In this document: positions 26,029 to 35,868 of the stretch, piece after piece | Numbering within the stretch: the stretch's first letter is position 1 | Layout of the letters: every line of letters starts with the position of its first letter | NCBI GenBank assembly: GCA_029167225.1 | Contig: JARFNK010000027.1 | Coordinates: 1-64,000 of the forward strand | Direction: 5' to 3' | DNA length: 64,000 bases | Source: Sphingobium arseniciresistens | GTDB lineage: Bacteria; Pseudomonadota; Alphaproteobacteria; Sphingomonadales; Sphingomonadaceae | Notes under the pieces: model-generated | What the model saw: the letters and a program-made list of their open reading frames with translations, nothing else | What the model was told of the DNA's origin: nothing | The model's database searches: none | Program-made: the position numbers and the translations under genes

Positions 26029-27051
26029 TCAGGCGGTGGCGCGTACCACCAGCCGGGGTGCCAGCAGCGATGCCTTGACCGGCTTGCTGTCGATCTGTCC
26101 GATCAGCGCGTCGACCAGCACTTCGCCCGCGCGGCGATAATCCTGCGCGACGGTGGTGAGCGGCGGGCGCGTCAGGCTGGCGGCGGGAATGTCGTCGAAG
26201 CCGATGACGGCGACGTCGCGCGGCACCTCCAGCCCGAACTCGCCCAGCGCCCGCATCGCGCCGATCGCGATCAGGTCCGACGCGGCGAAGATCGCATCGA
26301 AGGGCAGGCCCCGCGCCAGCAGCCGGGTCGCAGCCTCATAGCCGGAAAGCTCCGTCGACAGCGCATCGACATGCAGGCCGATGTCGACGGGAAGCCCGGC
26401 CTCCCGCATCGCCTGGCCGAGCCCGGCATAGCGATCGCGAAATTCGGGGTAGCGGCTGGATGCCTCGCCCAGAAAGGCGATGCGCCGGCATCCGCGCGCG
26501 GTCAGGTGATGCCCGGCATCCAGCCCGCCCTGATGATTGTCGCAGCCGATGGTCGTGCCCAGCGCATGCGGATCGACCGATCCCCAGCGCACGAAATGCG
26601 TGCCCTGCGCCACCAGCTGCTCCAGCCGGGCGCGATAGACTTCATAGTCGCCATAGCCGAGCAGGATGATGCCGTCCGCCTTGCGGCTGTCCTCATAATC
26701 GACATGCCAGTCGTCGGAGAGCTGCTGGAAGGATGTCAGCAGGTCGTATCGCCGCGCCGCGCAGGTCTGCAGGATCGGGCCGAGCATCGAGAGGAAGAAG
26801 GGATTGATCCAGCTTTCGTCGGGCAGCAGATCCTCGAAGAACAGCAATGCCAGCGTGTTGCTCTTCCCCCGGCGCAGCGAAGACGCATTTTTATCGACCG
26901 TATAGTTCAGCTGCCGCGCGATCGCCTCGATGCGCTTGCGGGTGCCTTCACTCACGGTACGATCGCCCCGCAACGCGCGGGATACCGTCGGCTGGGACAC
27001 GCCGGCAAGCGTCGCAATATCGAATGAGGTCGGTTTGTCGTTGACCGCCAT
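26029..27051 (-). CDS. LacI-family regulator of the alpha-glucan locus
   Basis: A 340-residue repressor. The N-terminal HTH (residues about 8-30: FDIATLAGVSQPTVSRALRG) and hinge helix (NASSLRRGKSNTLALLF) precede a periplasmic-binding-protein-like ligand domain ending in VIGFDDIPAASLTRPPLTTV. It is divergent from the amylase gene. The motif with core ATACGTAT in that intergenic region and before the TonB receptor is its likely operator, and a maltose-type sugar its likely inducer. It resembles Caulobacter/Sphingomonas MalR-type regulators in context. Confidence 0.92.
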   Translation of the reverse strand: MAVNDKPTSFDIATLAGVSQPTVSRALRGDRTVSEGTRKRIEAIARQLNYTVDKNASSLRRGKSNTLALLFFEDLLPDESWINPFFLSMLGPILQTCAARRYDLLTSFQQLSDDWHVDYEDSRKADGIILLGYGDYEVYRARLEQLVAQGTHFVRWGSVDPHALGTTIGCDNHQGGLDAGHHLTARGCRRIAFLGEASSRYPEFRDRYAGLGQAMREAGLPVDIGLHVDALSTELSGYEAATRLLARGLPFDAIFAASDLIAIGAMRALGEFGLEVPRDVAVIGFDDIPAASLTRPPLTTVAQDYRRAGEVLVDALIGQIDSKPVKASLLAPRLVVRATA

Positions 27052-27111
27052 CGCCCATCCTTACGCCTGCCACGCGGCAATGGGAAGCTGGGCTTTGGTG
27101 GAAGAAAGCGG

Positions 27112-27124
27112 CTGAATACGTATG
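27112..27124. promoter_or_regulatory. LacI-type operator, lacI/amylase intergenic copy
   Basis: Same 13-mer CTGAATACGTATG as at 22998, located 61 bases from the lacI start and 83 bases from the amylase start. It is positioned to control both divergent transcripts. Confidence 0.7.
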
Positions 27125-27206
27125 TCGGCTGCTTGGCGCGGGCATGCCCCGCCGCCTAGAGTGGGCCAACAGCCGGGTGCAGTGACGCCACGGCCGGGGA
27201 GAAGGG

Positions 27207-29126
27207 ATGCGCCGCCAGATGACCGCCCATATGATGACAGGGCTGAGGTTCGTGCTGGCAACCCTTGCCGCCGTAGCGACATTCCCGCCTGCGCCACTCT
27301 ACGCCGGCACGACAGCCGCCGCCGTCGCCCCCACTGCCGCGCAGACGTCAGAGGCATCTTCCTTTCGCGCGCGCCTGCCAGAAGATGAAGTGATCTATTT
27401 CGTACTGCCCGACCGCTTCGACAATGGCGACAGCGCGAACGACCGGGGCGGCATCGGGGGGGACCGCCTGTCGCATGGCTATGATCCGGCGGCCAAGGGC
27501 TTCTATCATGGCGGCGACCTGAAGGGGCTGACGCAGCGGCTGGACTATATCCAGGGGCTTGGCGCCACGGCGATCTGGGTCGGGCCGATCTTCCGCAACA
27601 AGGCTGTGCAAGGGCCGAAGGGGCAGGAAAGCGCGGGGTATCACGGCTACTGGATCACCGATTTCACCCATGTCGATCCGCATCTGGGCAGCGACGCCGA
27701 TTTCGCCGCGCTGGTGGACGCCGCTCATGCGCGCGGCATGAAGGTCTATATGGACATCATCGCCAACCATACGGCGGACGTCATCAAATATCGCGAATGT
27801 GAGGGCCGCTTCTGCGCCTATCGTTCCCGTGCGGACTATCCCTATCAGCGGCGCGGCGGCGTGAAGGGCGCTGCGATCAATCACGGTTTCGCGGGCGATG
27901 GCGACCACAGCGCCGCCAATTTCGAAAAGCTCACCGATCCGGCCTATGCCTATACCCCCTATCTGCCCAAGGGGGAGGGGCGGGTGAAGACGCCCGCCTG
28001 GCTCAACGACGTGCGCTATTATCACAATCGCGGCGAGACGACCTTTTCGGGCGAGAGCAGCACCATGGGCGATTTCGCCGGGCTCGACGACCTGATGACG
28101 GAAGACCCGCGCGTCGTTTCCGGCATGATCGACATCTTCGGCGGCTGGATCGACCGTTTCGGCATAGACGGCTACCGCATCGACACCGCCCGCCATGTGA
28201 ACCCGGAGTTCTGGCAGGCGTTCGTGCCGGCCATGCGGGCGCGGGCGAAGGCGCGGGGCATCCCCAATTTCCATGTCTTCGGCGAGGTCTATGTGGAGAC
28301 CGTGGATGCCGGGCCGCTCGCCTGGCACACGCGCGCCGGCGGGTTTCCGGCCGTGCTGGATTTCGCGTTCCGGCAGGCCGCGCTGGAGACCATCGCCGGG
28401 GCAGGTCCGACGGCGACATGGCAGCGGATGCTGGACGGCGACGCGCTCTATGAGGGCGGCGGGGCGACCGCGCGGCAGCTGCCGACCTTCGTGAGCAATC
28501 ATGATGCCGGGCGCTTCGGCTCTTTCGTACGCAAGGCCTTCCCCAAGGCCAGCGACGAGGAGGTGTTGCAGCGGGTCGCGCTGGCCAATGCGGTGCTGCT
28601 GACGCTGCGGGGCGTGCCGACCATCTATTATGGCGACGAACAGGGCTTCGTGGGTGACGGCGGCGACCAGGATGCGCGTGAGGACATGTTCGGCAGTCAG
28701 GTGGCGTCCTATAACGACAATCGGCTGCTTGGCACCGATGCGACCACCGCGACGCCGCGCTTCGACAACGCGCATCCGCTCTATCGCGAGATCACGCAGC
28801 TTGCGCGGCTGCGCACCGGCCATGCCGCGCTCACCCGCGGGCGGCAGCTGGTCCGCGCGCGATCCGACACGCCCGGCCTGCTCGCCATCTCCCGCTTCGA
28901 TCCCGATACGGGGGCGGAATATCTGCTCGCGTTCAACACATCGACCGCTAAGCTGACCGCGCAGGTGGAGGTCGATTCCGGCTCGGACAATTTTGCGACG
29001 CTCGCGGGTGCGCCTTGCGCGCCGCGCGCTTCCGCGCCGGGCAGTGTCACCGTCTCCCTGCCGCCGCTTGGTTATACCGTCTGCGCCGCCCGGAGTGCTT
29101 CCTCGATGCCCAAGAAGACTCAATGA
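27207..29126 (+). CDS. secreted alpha-amylase family GH13 enzyme
   Basis: A 639-residue glycoside hydrolase family 13 protein with an N-terminal export signal (hydrophobic GLRFVLATLAAVA, cleavage near LYA-G). The catalytic set is complete: nucleophile Asp326 in GYRIDTARH, acid/base Glu360 in FGEVY, and Asp433 in SNHDAGR. The first GH13 motif is DIIANHT. It should cleave alpha-1,4-glucans in the periplasm or at the surface, feeding the glucosidases encoded next. GGGGAGAAGGG precedes the ATG. The stop overlaps the next start, so it heads a four-gene operon. Confidence 0.94.
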   Translation: MRRQMTAHMMTGLRFVLATLAAVATFPPAPLYAGTTAAAVAPTAAQTSEASSFRARLPEDEVIYFVLPDRFDNGDSANDRGGIGGDRLSHGYDPAAKGFYHGGDLKGLTQRLDYIQGLGATAIWVGPIFRNKAVQGPKGQESAGYHGYWITDFTHVDPHLGSDADFAALVDAAHARGMKVYMDIIANHTADVIKYRECEGRFCAYRSRADYPYQRRGGVKGAAINHGFAGDGDHSAANFEKLTDPAYAYTPYLPKGEGRVKTPAWLNDVRYYHNRGETTFSGESSTMGDFAGLDDLMTEDPRVVSGMIDIFGGWIDRFGIDGYRIDTARHVNPEFWQAFVPAMRARAKARGIPNFHVFGEVYVETVDAGPLAWHTRAGGFPAVLDFAFRQAALETIAGAGPTATWQRMLDGDALYEGGGATARQLPTFVSNHDAGRFGSFVRKAFPKASDEEVLQRVALANAVLLTLRGVPTIYYGDEQGFVGDGGDQDAREDMFGSQVASYNDNRLLGTDATTATPRFDNAHPLYREITQLARLRTGHAALTRGRQLVRARSDTPGLLAISRFDPDTGAEYLLAFNTSTAKLTAQVEVDSGSDNFATLAGAPCAPRASAPGSVTVSLPPLGYTVCAARSASSMPKKTQ

Positions 29127-30778
29127 TGACCGACAGAATGACACAGCCATCCGCCCCTCAGCCCGTCATTGAGGCCGCGCCGCAGCCGGCCACGCCCTGG
29201 TGGCGCGGCGCCAGCATCTATCAGATCTATCCCCGCAGCTTTGCCGATTCCAACGGCGACGGCATCGGCGACCTTGCCGGCATCACCGCCCATCTCGACT
29301 ATGTCGCCTCGCTGGGCGTGGACGCGATCTGGCTGTCGCCCTTCGTGAAGAGCCCGATGCGCGATTTCGGCTATGACGTGTCGGACTATCGCGATGTCGA
29401 TCCGATCTTTGGCACCCTCGCCGATTTCGATGCGCTGGTGGCGCGCGCGCATGCGCTGGGGCTCAAGGTGATCGTCGATCAGGTGTGGGCGCATACGTCC
29501 GACCAGCATGACTGGTTCATCGAAAGCCGCGCCAGCCGGGATAATCCCAAGGCAGACTGGTATGTCTGGGCCGATGCCAAGCCGGACGGATCGCCGCCCA
29601 ACAACTGGCAATCGGTGTTCGGCGGCCCCGCCTGGACATGGGATGCGCGGCGCGGCCAATATTATATGCACCAGTTCCTGCGCGAGCAGCCGCAACTGCA
29701 TGTGCATAACCCAGACGTGCAGGCCGAACTGCTCGACATCGTTCGCTTCTGGCTGGACCGGGGTGTGGACGGCTTCCGCATCGACGCCATCAATCATTCG
29801 ATGCACGACCCGATGTTGCGCGACAATCCGCCCGCGCCCGATGACGGCACCGTGCGGACCCGCCCTTTCGACTTCCAGATCAAGAAATTCAGCCAGAGCC
29901 ACCCCGCCATCCCGGCCTTCCTCGAAAAGGTCCGCGCGGTGTTCGACGATTATGAGGATCGCTTCACCGTCGCGGAAGTCGGCGGCGCCGACAGCGACCG
30001 GGAAATGAAGCTGTTCACGCAGGGGCAGGTACGGCTGAACACCGCCTATGGTTTCGACTTCCTCTATGCGCCCGCATTGACGGGAGACCTGCTGCGCACC
30101 GCGCTGGAGAAATGGCCGGCGCATGAGGGTGTCGGCTGGCCGAGCTGGGCGTTTGAAAATCACGATGCGCCGCGCGCCATCTCCCGATGGGCGGGCGGGC
30201 ACGACACCGACGTCTTCGCCCGGATGAAGATGCTGCTGCTCGCCAGCCTGCGGGGTAACATCTTCCTCTATTATGGCGAGGAACTGGGCCTGACGCAGGT
30301 GCATATCGCCTTTGACGATCTTCAGGATCCCGAAGCGATCGCGAACTGGCCGCTCACCTTGTCGCGCGACGGCGCACGGACGCCGATGCCATGGCGGGCG
30401 GATGCGCCGCATTATGGCTTTTCCGACGCGAAGCCCTGGCTGCCCGCGGGCGAGGCGCATCGGCAACTCGCGGTGGACCGGCAGGAGCGTGATCCGGGCT
30501 CGCTGCTCAACTGGACCCGGCAGGTGCTGTCCTTCCGCAACGGATCGGCTGCGCTGCGGGCCGGCGATATCCGCTTCGTGGATGCGCCAGGCGGGTTGCT
30601 GGCCTTCGAGCGTGAGCTGGATGGCGAACGCATGCTCTGCGTCTTCAACCTTGGCGGCGGGGCGCAGCACTGGACGCCTGACGAGGCCGATCGCTGGACG
30701 CCGGCGCTGTCGGCGGGGTCGGTCGATGGCTGGAATTTCGGCCCTGCTTCGGGGCTGGTCGCCCGCTACGACGTTTAA
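29123..30778 (+). CDS. alpha-glucosidase, GH13
   Basis: A 551-residue oligo-alpha-glucosidase of the GH13 alpha-glucosidase/oligo-1,6-glucosidase type. The start ATG overlaps the amylase stop (ATGATG; a second ATG is at 29126). The hallmark N-terminus is WWRGASIYQIYPRSFADSNG. Catalytic residues are Asp221 (GFRIDAINH), Glu285 (VAEVGG) and Asp348 (FENHDAPR). No signal peptide is visible, so it probably acts in the cytoplasm on imported maltooligosaccharides. Linkage preference is not certain from sequence. Confidence 0.93.
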   Translation: MMTDRMTQPSAPQPVIEAAPQPATPWWRGASIYQIYPRSFADSNGDGIGDLAGITAHLDYVASLGVDAIWLSPFVKSPMRDFGYDVSDYRDVDPIFGTLADFDALVARAHALGLKVIVDQVWAHTSDQHDWFIESRASRDNPKADWYVWADAKPDGSPPNNWQSVFGGPAWTWDARRGQYYMHQFLREQPQLHVHNPDVQAELLDIVRFWLDRGVDGFRIDAINHSMHDPMLRDNPPAPDDGTVRTRPFDFQIKKFSQSHPAIPAFLEKVRAVFDDYEDRFTVAEVGGADSDREMKLFTQGQVRLNTAYGFDFLYAPALTGDLLRTALEKWPAHEGVGWPSWAFENHDAPRAISRWAGGHDTDVFARMKMLLLASLRGNIFLYYGEELGLTQVHIAFDDLQDPEAIANWPLTLSRDGARTPMPWRADAPHYGFSDAKPWLPAGEAHRQLAVDRQERDPGSLLNWTRQVLSFRNGSAALRAGDIRFVDAPGGLLAFERELDGERMLCVFNLGGGAQHWTPDEADRWTPALSAGSVDGWNFGPASGLVARYDV

Positions 30779-30788
30779 GGAACACAAG

Positions 30789-32852
30789 ATGAAATTGCTG
30801 ACACCCATCGCGCTGTCGCTGGCGGCGACGATGCTTGCGACCACGGCATTTGCGCAGAGCGATGTCGTGGCGAAGGCCGCCTCGCCCGATGGCCACATCA
30901 CCCTGACCGTCAGCCTCGATCATGAGGGGCGGCCAAGCTATGCGGTGCAGCGCGATGGCAAGCCGATCATCACCGACAGCCGGCTCGGTTTCATGTTCAC
31001 CGACGCGCCCAAGATCGAGCGCAACCTGACGCTGGCGGACACGCGCCGCGAGAGCAGCGACACCACATGGTCGCAGCCCTTCGGCGAATGGTCGAGCATC
31101 CGCGACAATCATAACGAGATCCGGCTCGTCTTGCGCGAGAAGGCTGATCTGAAGCGCGAGGTGGACGTCACCTTCCGCCTGTTCGACGATGGCGTCGCCT
31201 TTCGCTACACGCTGCCCGACCAGCCCAATCTGCATCATGCCAACATCGCCGAGGAGCTGACCCAGTTCGCCTTCGCGCAAGGTGGCACGGCATGGTGGAA
31301 GCCCGCCTTCGAATGGAACCGCGAGGAATATCTCTACAACAAGACCGCGCTGGATGCGGTCGGCACCGCGCAGACGGTGATGACGATCAAGCTGGCTGAC
31401 GGCACCCATGTCGCCCTGCATGAGGCGGCGCTCGTCGATTATTCGGCGATGAACCTCGCCCGTTCGGAGGGCAACAGCTTACGGGCGGTGCTGACGCCGG
31501 GCGCGGGTGCGCCCAAGGTCTCGCGCGATGCCGGTTTCTCGACGCCCTGGCGCACCATCGCCATCGCCGACGACGCGGCCGGGCTCTATGCGAACCACAT
31601 GATCCTGAACCTCAACGAGCCCAACAAGCTGGGCGACGTGTCGGGCTGGATCAGGCCGGGCAAGTTCGTCGGCGTGTGGTGGAACATGATCAAGAATGAA
31701 TGGACCTGGGCGCGCGGGCCGAAGCATGGCGCGACCACGGCCAACGTCCGCCGCTATATCGATTTCGCCGCCGCCAACGGCTTCCCCGGCGTGCTGGTGG
31801 AGGGCTGGAATGTCGGGTGGGACGGCAACTGGTTCGGCAATGGCAACGACATGAACTTCTCGCACCCGACCGAGGATTTCGACGCGGCCGGGCTCGCCGC
31901 CTATGCCAAGGCGAAGGGCGTCTCGCTGATCGGCCATCATGAAACGGGCGGCTCCGCCAGCAACTATGATCGCCAGCTCGACAGCGCGTTCAAATGGGCG
32001 GCCGACCACGGCGAACATGTCGTGAAGACCGGCTATGTGACCGATGCGGGTCAGATTGAGCGAGTCGACGCCGATGGATCGCAGCATCGCGAATGGCATG
32101 AGGGCCAGTGGATGGTGAACCACTATCTGCGCGTGGTGCAGGCCGCCGCCAAATATAAGGTGAGCATCGACAGCCATGAGCCGGTGAAGGACACGGGCCT
32201 GCGTCGCACCTGGCCCAACTGGGTCGCGCGCGAGGGCGGACGCGGCATGGAATACAATGCGTGGGAAGGCGCCAAGAACCCGCCCGAGCATGAGGCGAAC
32301 ATGGTCTTCACCCAGTTCCTGGGCGGGCCGATGGACTTCACCCCCGGCGTTCTCAGCCTGACCGGCGTAAACGGCAGCGCGATCAAGTCGACCATCGCCA
32401 AGCAACTCGCGCTCTATGTGGTGCTCTATTCGCCGGTGGTGATGGCGGCAGACACGCCGGAGAATTACGCGAAATATCCCGGCCCGTTCCAGTTCATCAA
32501 GGACGTGCCGACCGACTGGTCCGACACCCGCGTGCTGAACGGCGAAGTCGGCGACTATGCGACGATCGCGCGCAAGGCGAAGGGCAGCAACGACTGGTAT
32601 CTGGGCGCGATCGGCGATGAAGAGGCGCGGTCGAGCGAGGTGACGCTCGACTTCCTCGATGCCGGGCGCAGCTACACGGCGGAAATCTACCGCGACGGGC
32701 CGGGCGCGGACTATCGCACCGAGGCGCGGCACGCCATCGTGATCGAGAAGCGGCCGGTGAAGAAGGGCGATCGGCTGACGATCGCGTTGGCACCGGGCGG
32801 CGGCGAGGCGATCCGCTTCGTCGCGGCCGGCGGCCGGGCGGGCAGGCGTTGA
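30789..32852 (+). CDS. periplasmic alpha-glucosidase, GH97 (SusB-like)
   Basis: A 687-residue glycoside hydrolase family 97 enzyme with a signal peptide (IALSLAATMLATTAFAQ). The N-terminal beta-sandwich precedes a TIM barrel. Acidic residues at conserved spots are Glu338 (VEGWNVGW), Glu385 (GHHETGG), Glu464 (IDSHEPVKDTG) and Glu482 (AREGGRGMEY), the pattern of inverting, SusB-type members rather than of Asp-nucleophile galactosidases. It should release glucose from maltodextrins in the periplasm. AAGGA lies eight bases before the ATG. Third gene of the amylase operon. Confidence 0.92.
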   Translation: MKLLTPIALSLAATMLATTAFAQSDVVAKAASPDGHITLTVSLDHEGRPSYAVQRDGKPIITDSRLGFMFTDAPKIERNLTLADTRRESSDTTWSQPFGEWSSIRDNHNEIRLVLREKADLKREVDVTFRLFDDGVAFRYTLPDQPNLHHANIAEELTQFAFAQGGTAWWKPAFEWNREEYLYNKTALDAVGTAQTVMTIKLADGTHVALHEAALVDYSAMNLARSEGNSLRAVLTPGAGAPKVSRDAGFSTPWRTIAIADDAAGLYANHMILNLNEPNKLGDVSGWIRPGKFVGVWWNMIKNEWTWARGPKHGATTANVRRYIDFAAANGFPGVLVEGWNVGWDGNWFGNGNDMNFSHPTEDFDAAGLAAYAKAKGVSLIGHHETGGSASNYDRQLDSAFKWAADHGEHVVKTGYVTDAGQIERVDADGSQHREWHEGQWMVNHYLRVVQAAAKYKVSIDSHEPVKDTGLRRTWPNWVAREGGRGMEYNAWEGAKNPPEHEANMVFTQFLGGPMDFTPGVLSLTGVNGSAIKSTIAKQLALYVVLYSPVVMAADTPENYAKYPGPFQFIKDVPTDWSDTRVLNGEVGDYATIARKAKGSNDWYLGAIGDEEARSSEVTLDFLDAGRSYTAEIYRDGPGADYRTEARHAIVIEKRPVKKGDRLTIALAPGGGEAIRFVAAGGRAGRR

Positions 32853-32854
32853 GC

Positions 32855-34360
32855 ATGGGCGCGGGCGATCAGGCGATGACGACAGGCAAGGGCCGCCCGC
32901 GCCAGAGCTTTGCCGGTCTGTGGAACATCAGCTTCGGCTTCTTCGGCATCCAGATCGGCTTCGCGCTGCAGAACGCGAATATGAGCCGCATCTTCCAGTC
33001 GCTGGGCGAGAGCCTGGACGATCTGGCGCTGCTGTGGATCGCGGCGCCGCTGACCGGCCTGCTCGTACAGCCGATCATCGGCCATTATAGCGACGGCACA
33101 TGGTGTCGCTTCGGCCGGCGGCGGCCCTATTTCTTCGCCGGGGCACTGCTGGCCGCGCTGGCGCTGGTCGGCATGCCCAATGCGCCGGGCCTGCTGGCGG
33201 CCGCGCTGATGCTGTGGATGCTCGACGCCTCGCTCAATGTCTCGATGGAGCCCTTCCGCGCCTTTGTCGGCGACATGCTGGCGAAGGACCAGCATATGGC
33301 GGGCTATGCGCTGCAGACGGCATTCATCGGCGCGGGCGCGGTGGTCGGCTCCGCCACGCCCTGGCTGCTCGATCATCTGGGCGTCGCCAATGTCGCGCCG
33401 GGCGGCGGCGTGCCCGATACCGTGCGCTGGGGCTTCTATATCGGCGGGGCAGCGCTGTTCGTCGCCGTCATGTGGACGGTGCTGACGACGAAGGAATATT
33501 CCCCGGCGCAGCTGGCGGCATTCGAAGGGCGCGATCCCGATTCGCCGCCTGCGGCTCCGCCCGGCCTTCCGGCGGCGGGCGGCGGTATTCTGTGGATCAT
33601 CGCCGGCCTTGCCATCGCGGTGCTGGTCTATGGTGCGGGGCTGGAGAAGGAACTTTATCTGCTGGGCGGGCTCGTCGCCGGCTACGGCCTCGCGCGGATC
33701 GTGGCACGGTGGCTCCATAAGCGGGGCCGGAGCGACAATCTGCTCACCCATGTCGTGGGCGATTTCGCCGCGATGCCGCCGATCATGAAGCGGCTGGCGC
33801 TGGTGCAGTTCTTCACCTGGTCGGCACTCTTCATCATGTGGATCTATACCACGCCCGTCGTCGCCCAATATGCCTTCGGTTCGGCCGACCCGGCGAGCGC
33901 CGCCTATAATGAGGGCGGCAACTGGGTCGGCATATTGTTCGCGACCTATAATGGCGTCGCCGCGCTCGCCGCGCCCTTCCTGTTGCAGCCACTCGCCCGC
34001 AGGCTGGGCAAGGCGCGGGCGCATGCGCTCGCGCTGCTGCTGGGGGCCATGGGCTTCCTCTCCTTCCTGTTCGTGCGCGATCCCTATGTGCTGCTGCTTT
34101 CGGAAGTGGGGATCGGCATCGCCTGGGCCTCCACCCTCGCCATGCCCTATGCGATCCTCGCCTCCAGCCTGCCGCAGGCGAAGCTCGGCATCTATATGGG
34201 CCTGTTCAACGTCTTCGTGGTCATCCCGCAGCTGCTGGTGGCGACGGTGATGGGCACGATCGTTCGCCACTTCTTCCCGACCGAGCCGATCTGGACAATG
34301 GCGTTCGCGGCCGGCGTGATGGCCATCGCCGCGCTGGCGACGCTGCGCGTGAAGGCGTGA
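32855..34360 (+). CDS. GPH/MFS sugar transporter (maltose/sucrose type)
   Basis: A 501-residue inner-membrane transporter with about 12 helices. The loop after TM2 reads IIGHYSDGTWCRFGRRRPYF, matching the RFGRRRP signature of sucrose/maltose symporters such as SuxC-like and plant SUT proteins. It follows the GH97 gene with almost no gap, so it is the last gene of the operon and probably imports maltose, maltooligosaccharides or glucose. Start choice is open: ATG at 32855, an overlapping TTG at 32849, or ATG at 32876. Confidence 0.9.
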   Translation: MGAGDQAMTTGKGRPRQSFAGLWNISFGFFGIQIGFALQNANMSRIFQSLGESLDDLALLWIAAPLTGLLVQPIIGHYSDGTWCRFGRRRPYFFAGALLAALALVGMPNAPGLLAAALMLWMLDASLNVSMEPFRAFVGDMLAKDQHMAGYALQTAFIGAGAVVGSATPWLLDHLGVANVAPGGGVPDTVRWGFYIGGAALFVAVMWTVLTTKEYSPAQLAAFEGRDPDSPPAAPPGLPAAGGGILWIIAGLAIAVLVYGAGLEKELYLLGGLVAGYGLARIVARWLHKRGRSDNLLTHVVGDFAAMPPIMKRLALVQFFTWSALFIMWIYTTPVVAQYAFGSADPASAAYNEGGNWVGILFATYNGVAALAAPFLLQPLARRLGKARAHALALLLGAMGFLSFLFVRDPYVLLLSEVGIGIAWASTLAMPYAILASSLPQAKLGIYMGLFNVFVVIPQLLVATVMGTIVRHFFPTEPIWTMAFAAGVMAIAALATLRVKA

Positions 34361-34425
34361 CGCAAACACAGGGCAGAGCCTTGGCCCCGCCCTGCATCGA
34401 TATCGTCCGCCAGTGTCAGGCCGTT

Positions 34426-34926
34426 TCAGGCGGTTGCCGGCCGGGCAGTCCGGGCACCGGTGACGGCGAAATAGCCCAGCACTACGCTCAGCCCCAGCAC
34501 CAGCGTCTGCGCGACGATGAAGGCGGGGGATGCCTGCGTCGGGCCGATGGCCTGCAGCGCCGGCACCTTCAGGAAGCCCTGCACCACCAGCACGAACAGG
34601 TTGAGGTACAGCGCGGCGGTGGCGCTCACGGCATAGGCCGCCCGTGCCCGGCCCTTCAGCCCCAGCCCGTAGAGCGCGACGAAGGACACCACGAGGATGG
34701 CGACCGAAATCACGCCGGTCATCAGCGCCGGCGTTACGCCCCGGAACGGGAAAAGGAAGCCGGTGATGCTGGTGGCGGCGGTGGTGAAGAGGAACACCGC
34801 CTGCCAGCCGCTCAGCCAGCGCCCCGATGCGAGGGCGGGCATCGCGACAAGGCCGGTCACGATAGCGATCAGACTGATGGCGACGTGCAGCTGGATGAAG
34901 GCCTGCACCGAAAGTCCAAGGATCAT
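34426..34926 (-). CDS. small multi-pass membrane protein
   Basis: A 166-residue hydrophobic protein with about five predicted transmembrane helices (e.g. LHVAISLIAIVTGLVAM, AVFLFTTAATSITGFLF, TGVISVAILVVSFVALYGL). It may be a DUF2306-like or cytochrome-type membrane protein, but I cannot name the family with confidence. The ATG at 34926 has GGAGA upstream; longer in-frame starts add a basic, non-membrane leader. It lies downstream of the SDR/hydrolase pair on the same strand, about 90 bases away, and may share their transcript. Confidence 0.75.
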   Translation of the reverse strand: MILGLSVQAFIQLHVAISLIAIVTGLVAMPALASGRWLSGWQAVFLFTTAATSITGFLFPFRGVTPALMTGVISVAILVVSFVALYGLGLKGRARAAYAVSATAALYLNLFVLVVQGFLKVPALQAIGPTQASPAFIVAQTLVLGLSVVLGYFAVTGARTARPATA

Positions 34927-35018
34927 GGCATGTCTCCTTCTGGGGTGTCGCGCGGAAAGGCGGGAACCCGATTTCCGCATGAAGTGAAGCGAAAACAAAG
35001 ATCAGGTCAGGCTATTGC

Positions 35019-35798
35019 TCAGGCCGTGTAACGGGCGGCGGGCAGTTTGCGGGACAGGTTGGGACGCAGTGCCGATCGCGCGGCGATAAAGTAATCCAGA
35101 TCAGTCGTTTCGGGAAGCGATGGAATGGTGATCGTCTCACCCAGGTCGAGCCCGGCCAGCGCCGCATCGACCATGTCGCCTGCTTCCATCACCATGTCGG
35201 CCGGAATGCCGGCGATCTGCTCATCGTTCCAGATCGCCGTGCGGGTGATGCCGGGCAGCACCGCCTGCACACGCACACCCTTGGCACCCAGCTCGACGCT
35301 CAGCGCTTCGGTAAAGGCAAGGACGAAGGCCTTGGTCGCGGGATAGACCGCCGTGAAGCCGTCCGGCATCAGCGCGGTGACGGAGGTGATGTTGATGATC
35401 GTGCCCTTGCCCTGCGCGGCGAGGCGCGGTGCGATCGCTGCCGACAGCCGGGTGACGGCCAGCACGTTGAGGTCGATCATGCCGGTCAGATGGGCCGGGT
35501 CGGCAGCGATGAAGCTGTCTTCGCCCGCGATGCCGGCATTGTTGACAAGGCCGGTGATGCTGCCGTCTTCGCGCAGCCGGGCCTCGACAAGGGCAAGGTC
35601 TTCCGCCTTGGCGAGATCGGCCGACAGCGTCTCGACGCTTACGCCGGTTTCCGCGCTCAGCCGATCGGCCAGCGCCGCCAGCTTTTCGGCGCGGCGGGCG
35701 ACGAGGATGAGGTCGTGTCCGCGCCGGGCGAGCCGTTCGGCATAGACGGCGCCGATGCCATCGGAGGCGCCCGTGATGAGAATGGTTCCTTCGGTCAT
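35019..35798 (-). CDS. short-chain dehydrogenase/reductase
   Basis: A 259-residue classical SDR. The cofactor motif TGASDGIG is at residues 9-16, NNAG is present, and the active-site Tyr-x3-Lys is YPATK preceded by INITSVTALMPDG. The Arg after the motif (ARRAEKL) suggests NADP(H) preference. Substrate is unknown. It follows the alpha/beta-hydrolase gene on the same strand, and both lie divergent from a GlxA-type regulator, a frequent arrangement for stress- or solvent-inducible redox genes. Confidence 0.9.
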   Translation of the reverse strand: MTEGTILITGASDGIGAVYAERLARRGHDLILVARRAEKLAALADRLSAETGVSVETLSADLAKAEDLALVEARLREDGSITGLVNNAGIAGEDSFIAADPAHLTGMIDLNVLAVTRLSAAIAPRLAAQGKGTIINITSVTALMPDGFTAVYPATKAFVLAFTEALSVELGAKGVRVQAVLPGITRTAIWNDEQIAGIPADMVMEAGDMVDAALAGLDLGETITIPSLPETTDLDYFIAARSALRPNLSRKLPAARYTA

Positions 35799-35868
35799 GT
35801 CAGTGTTCCTTGAATAAGAAGGGGGAGGGCGGCGGCGACCGTCCTGGCCGCCGCGCGCTGGGGATCGT

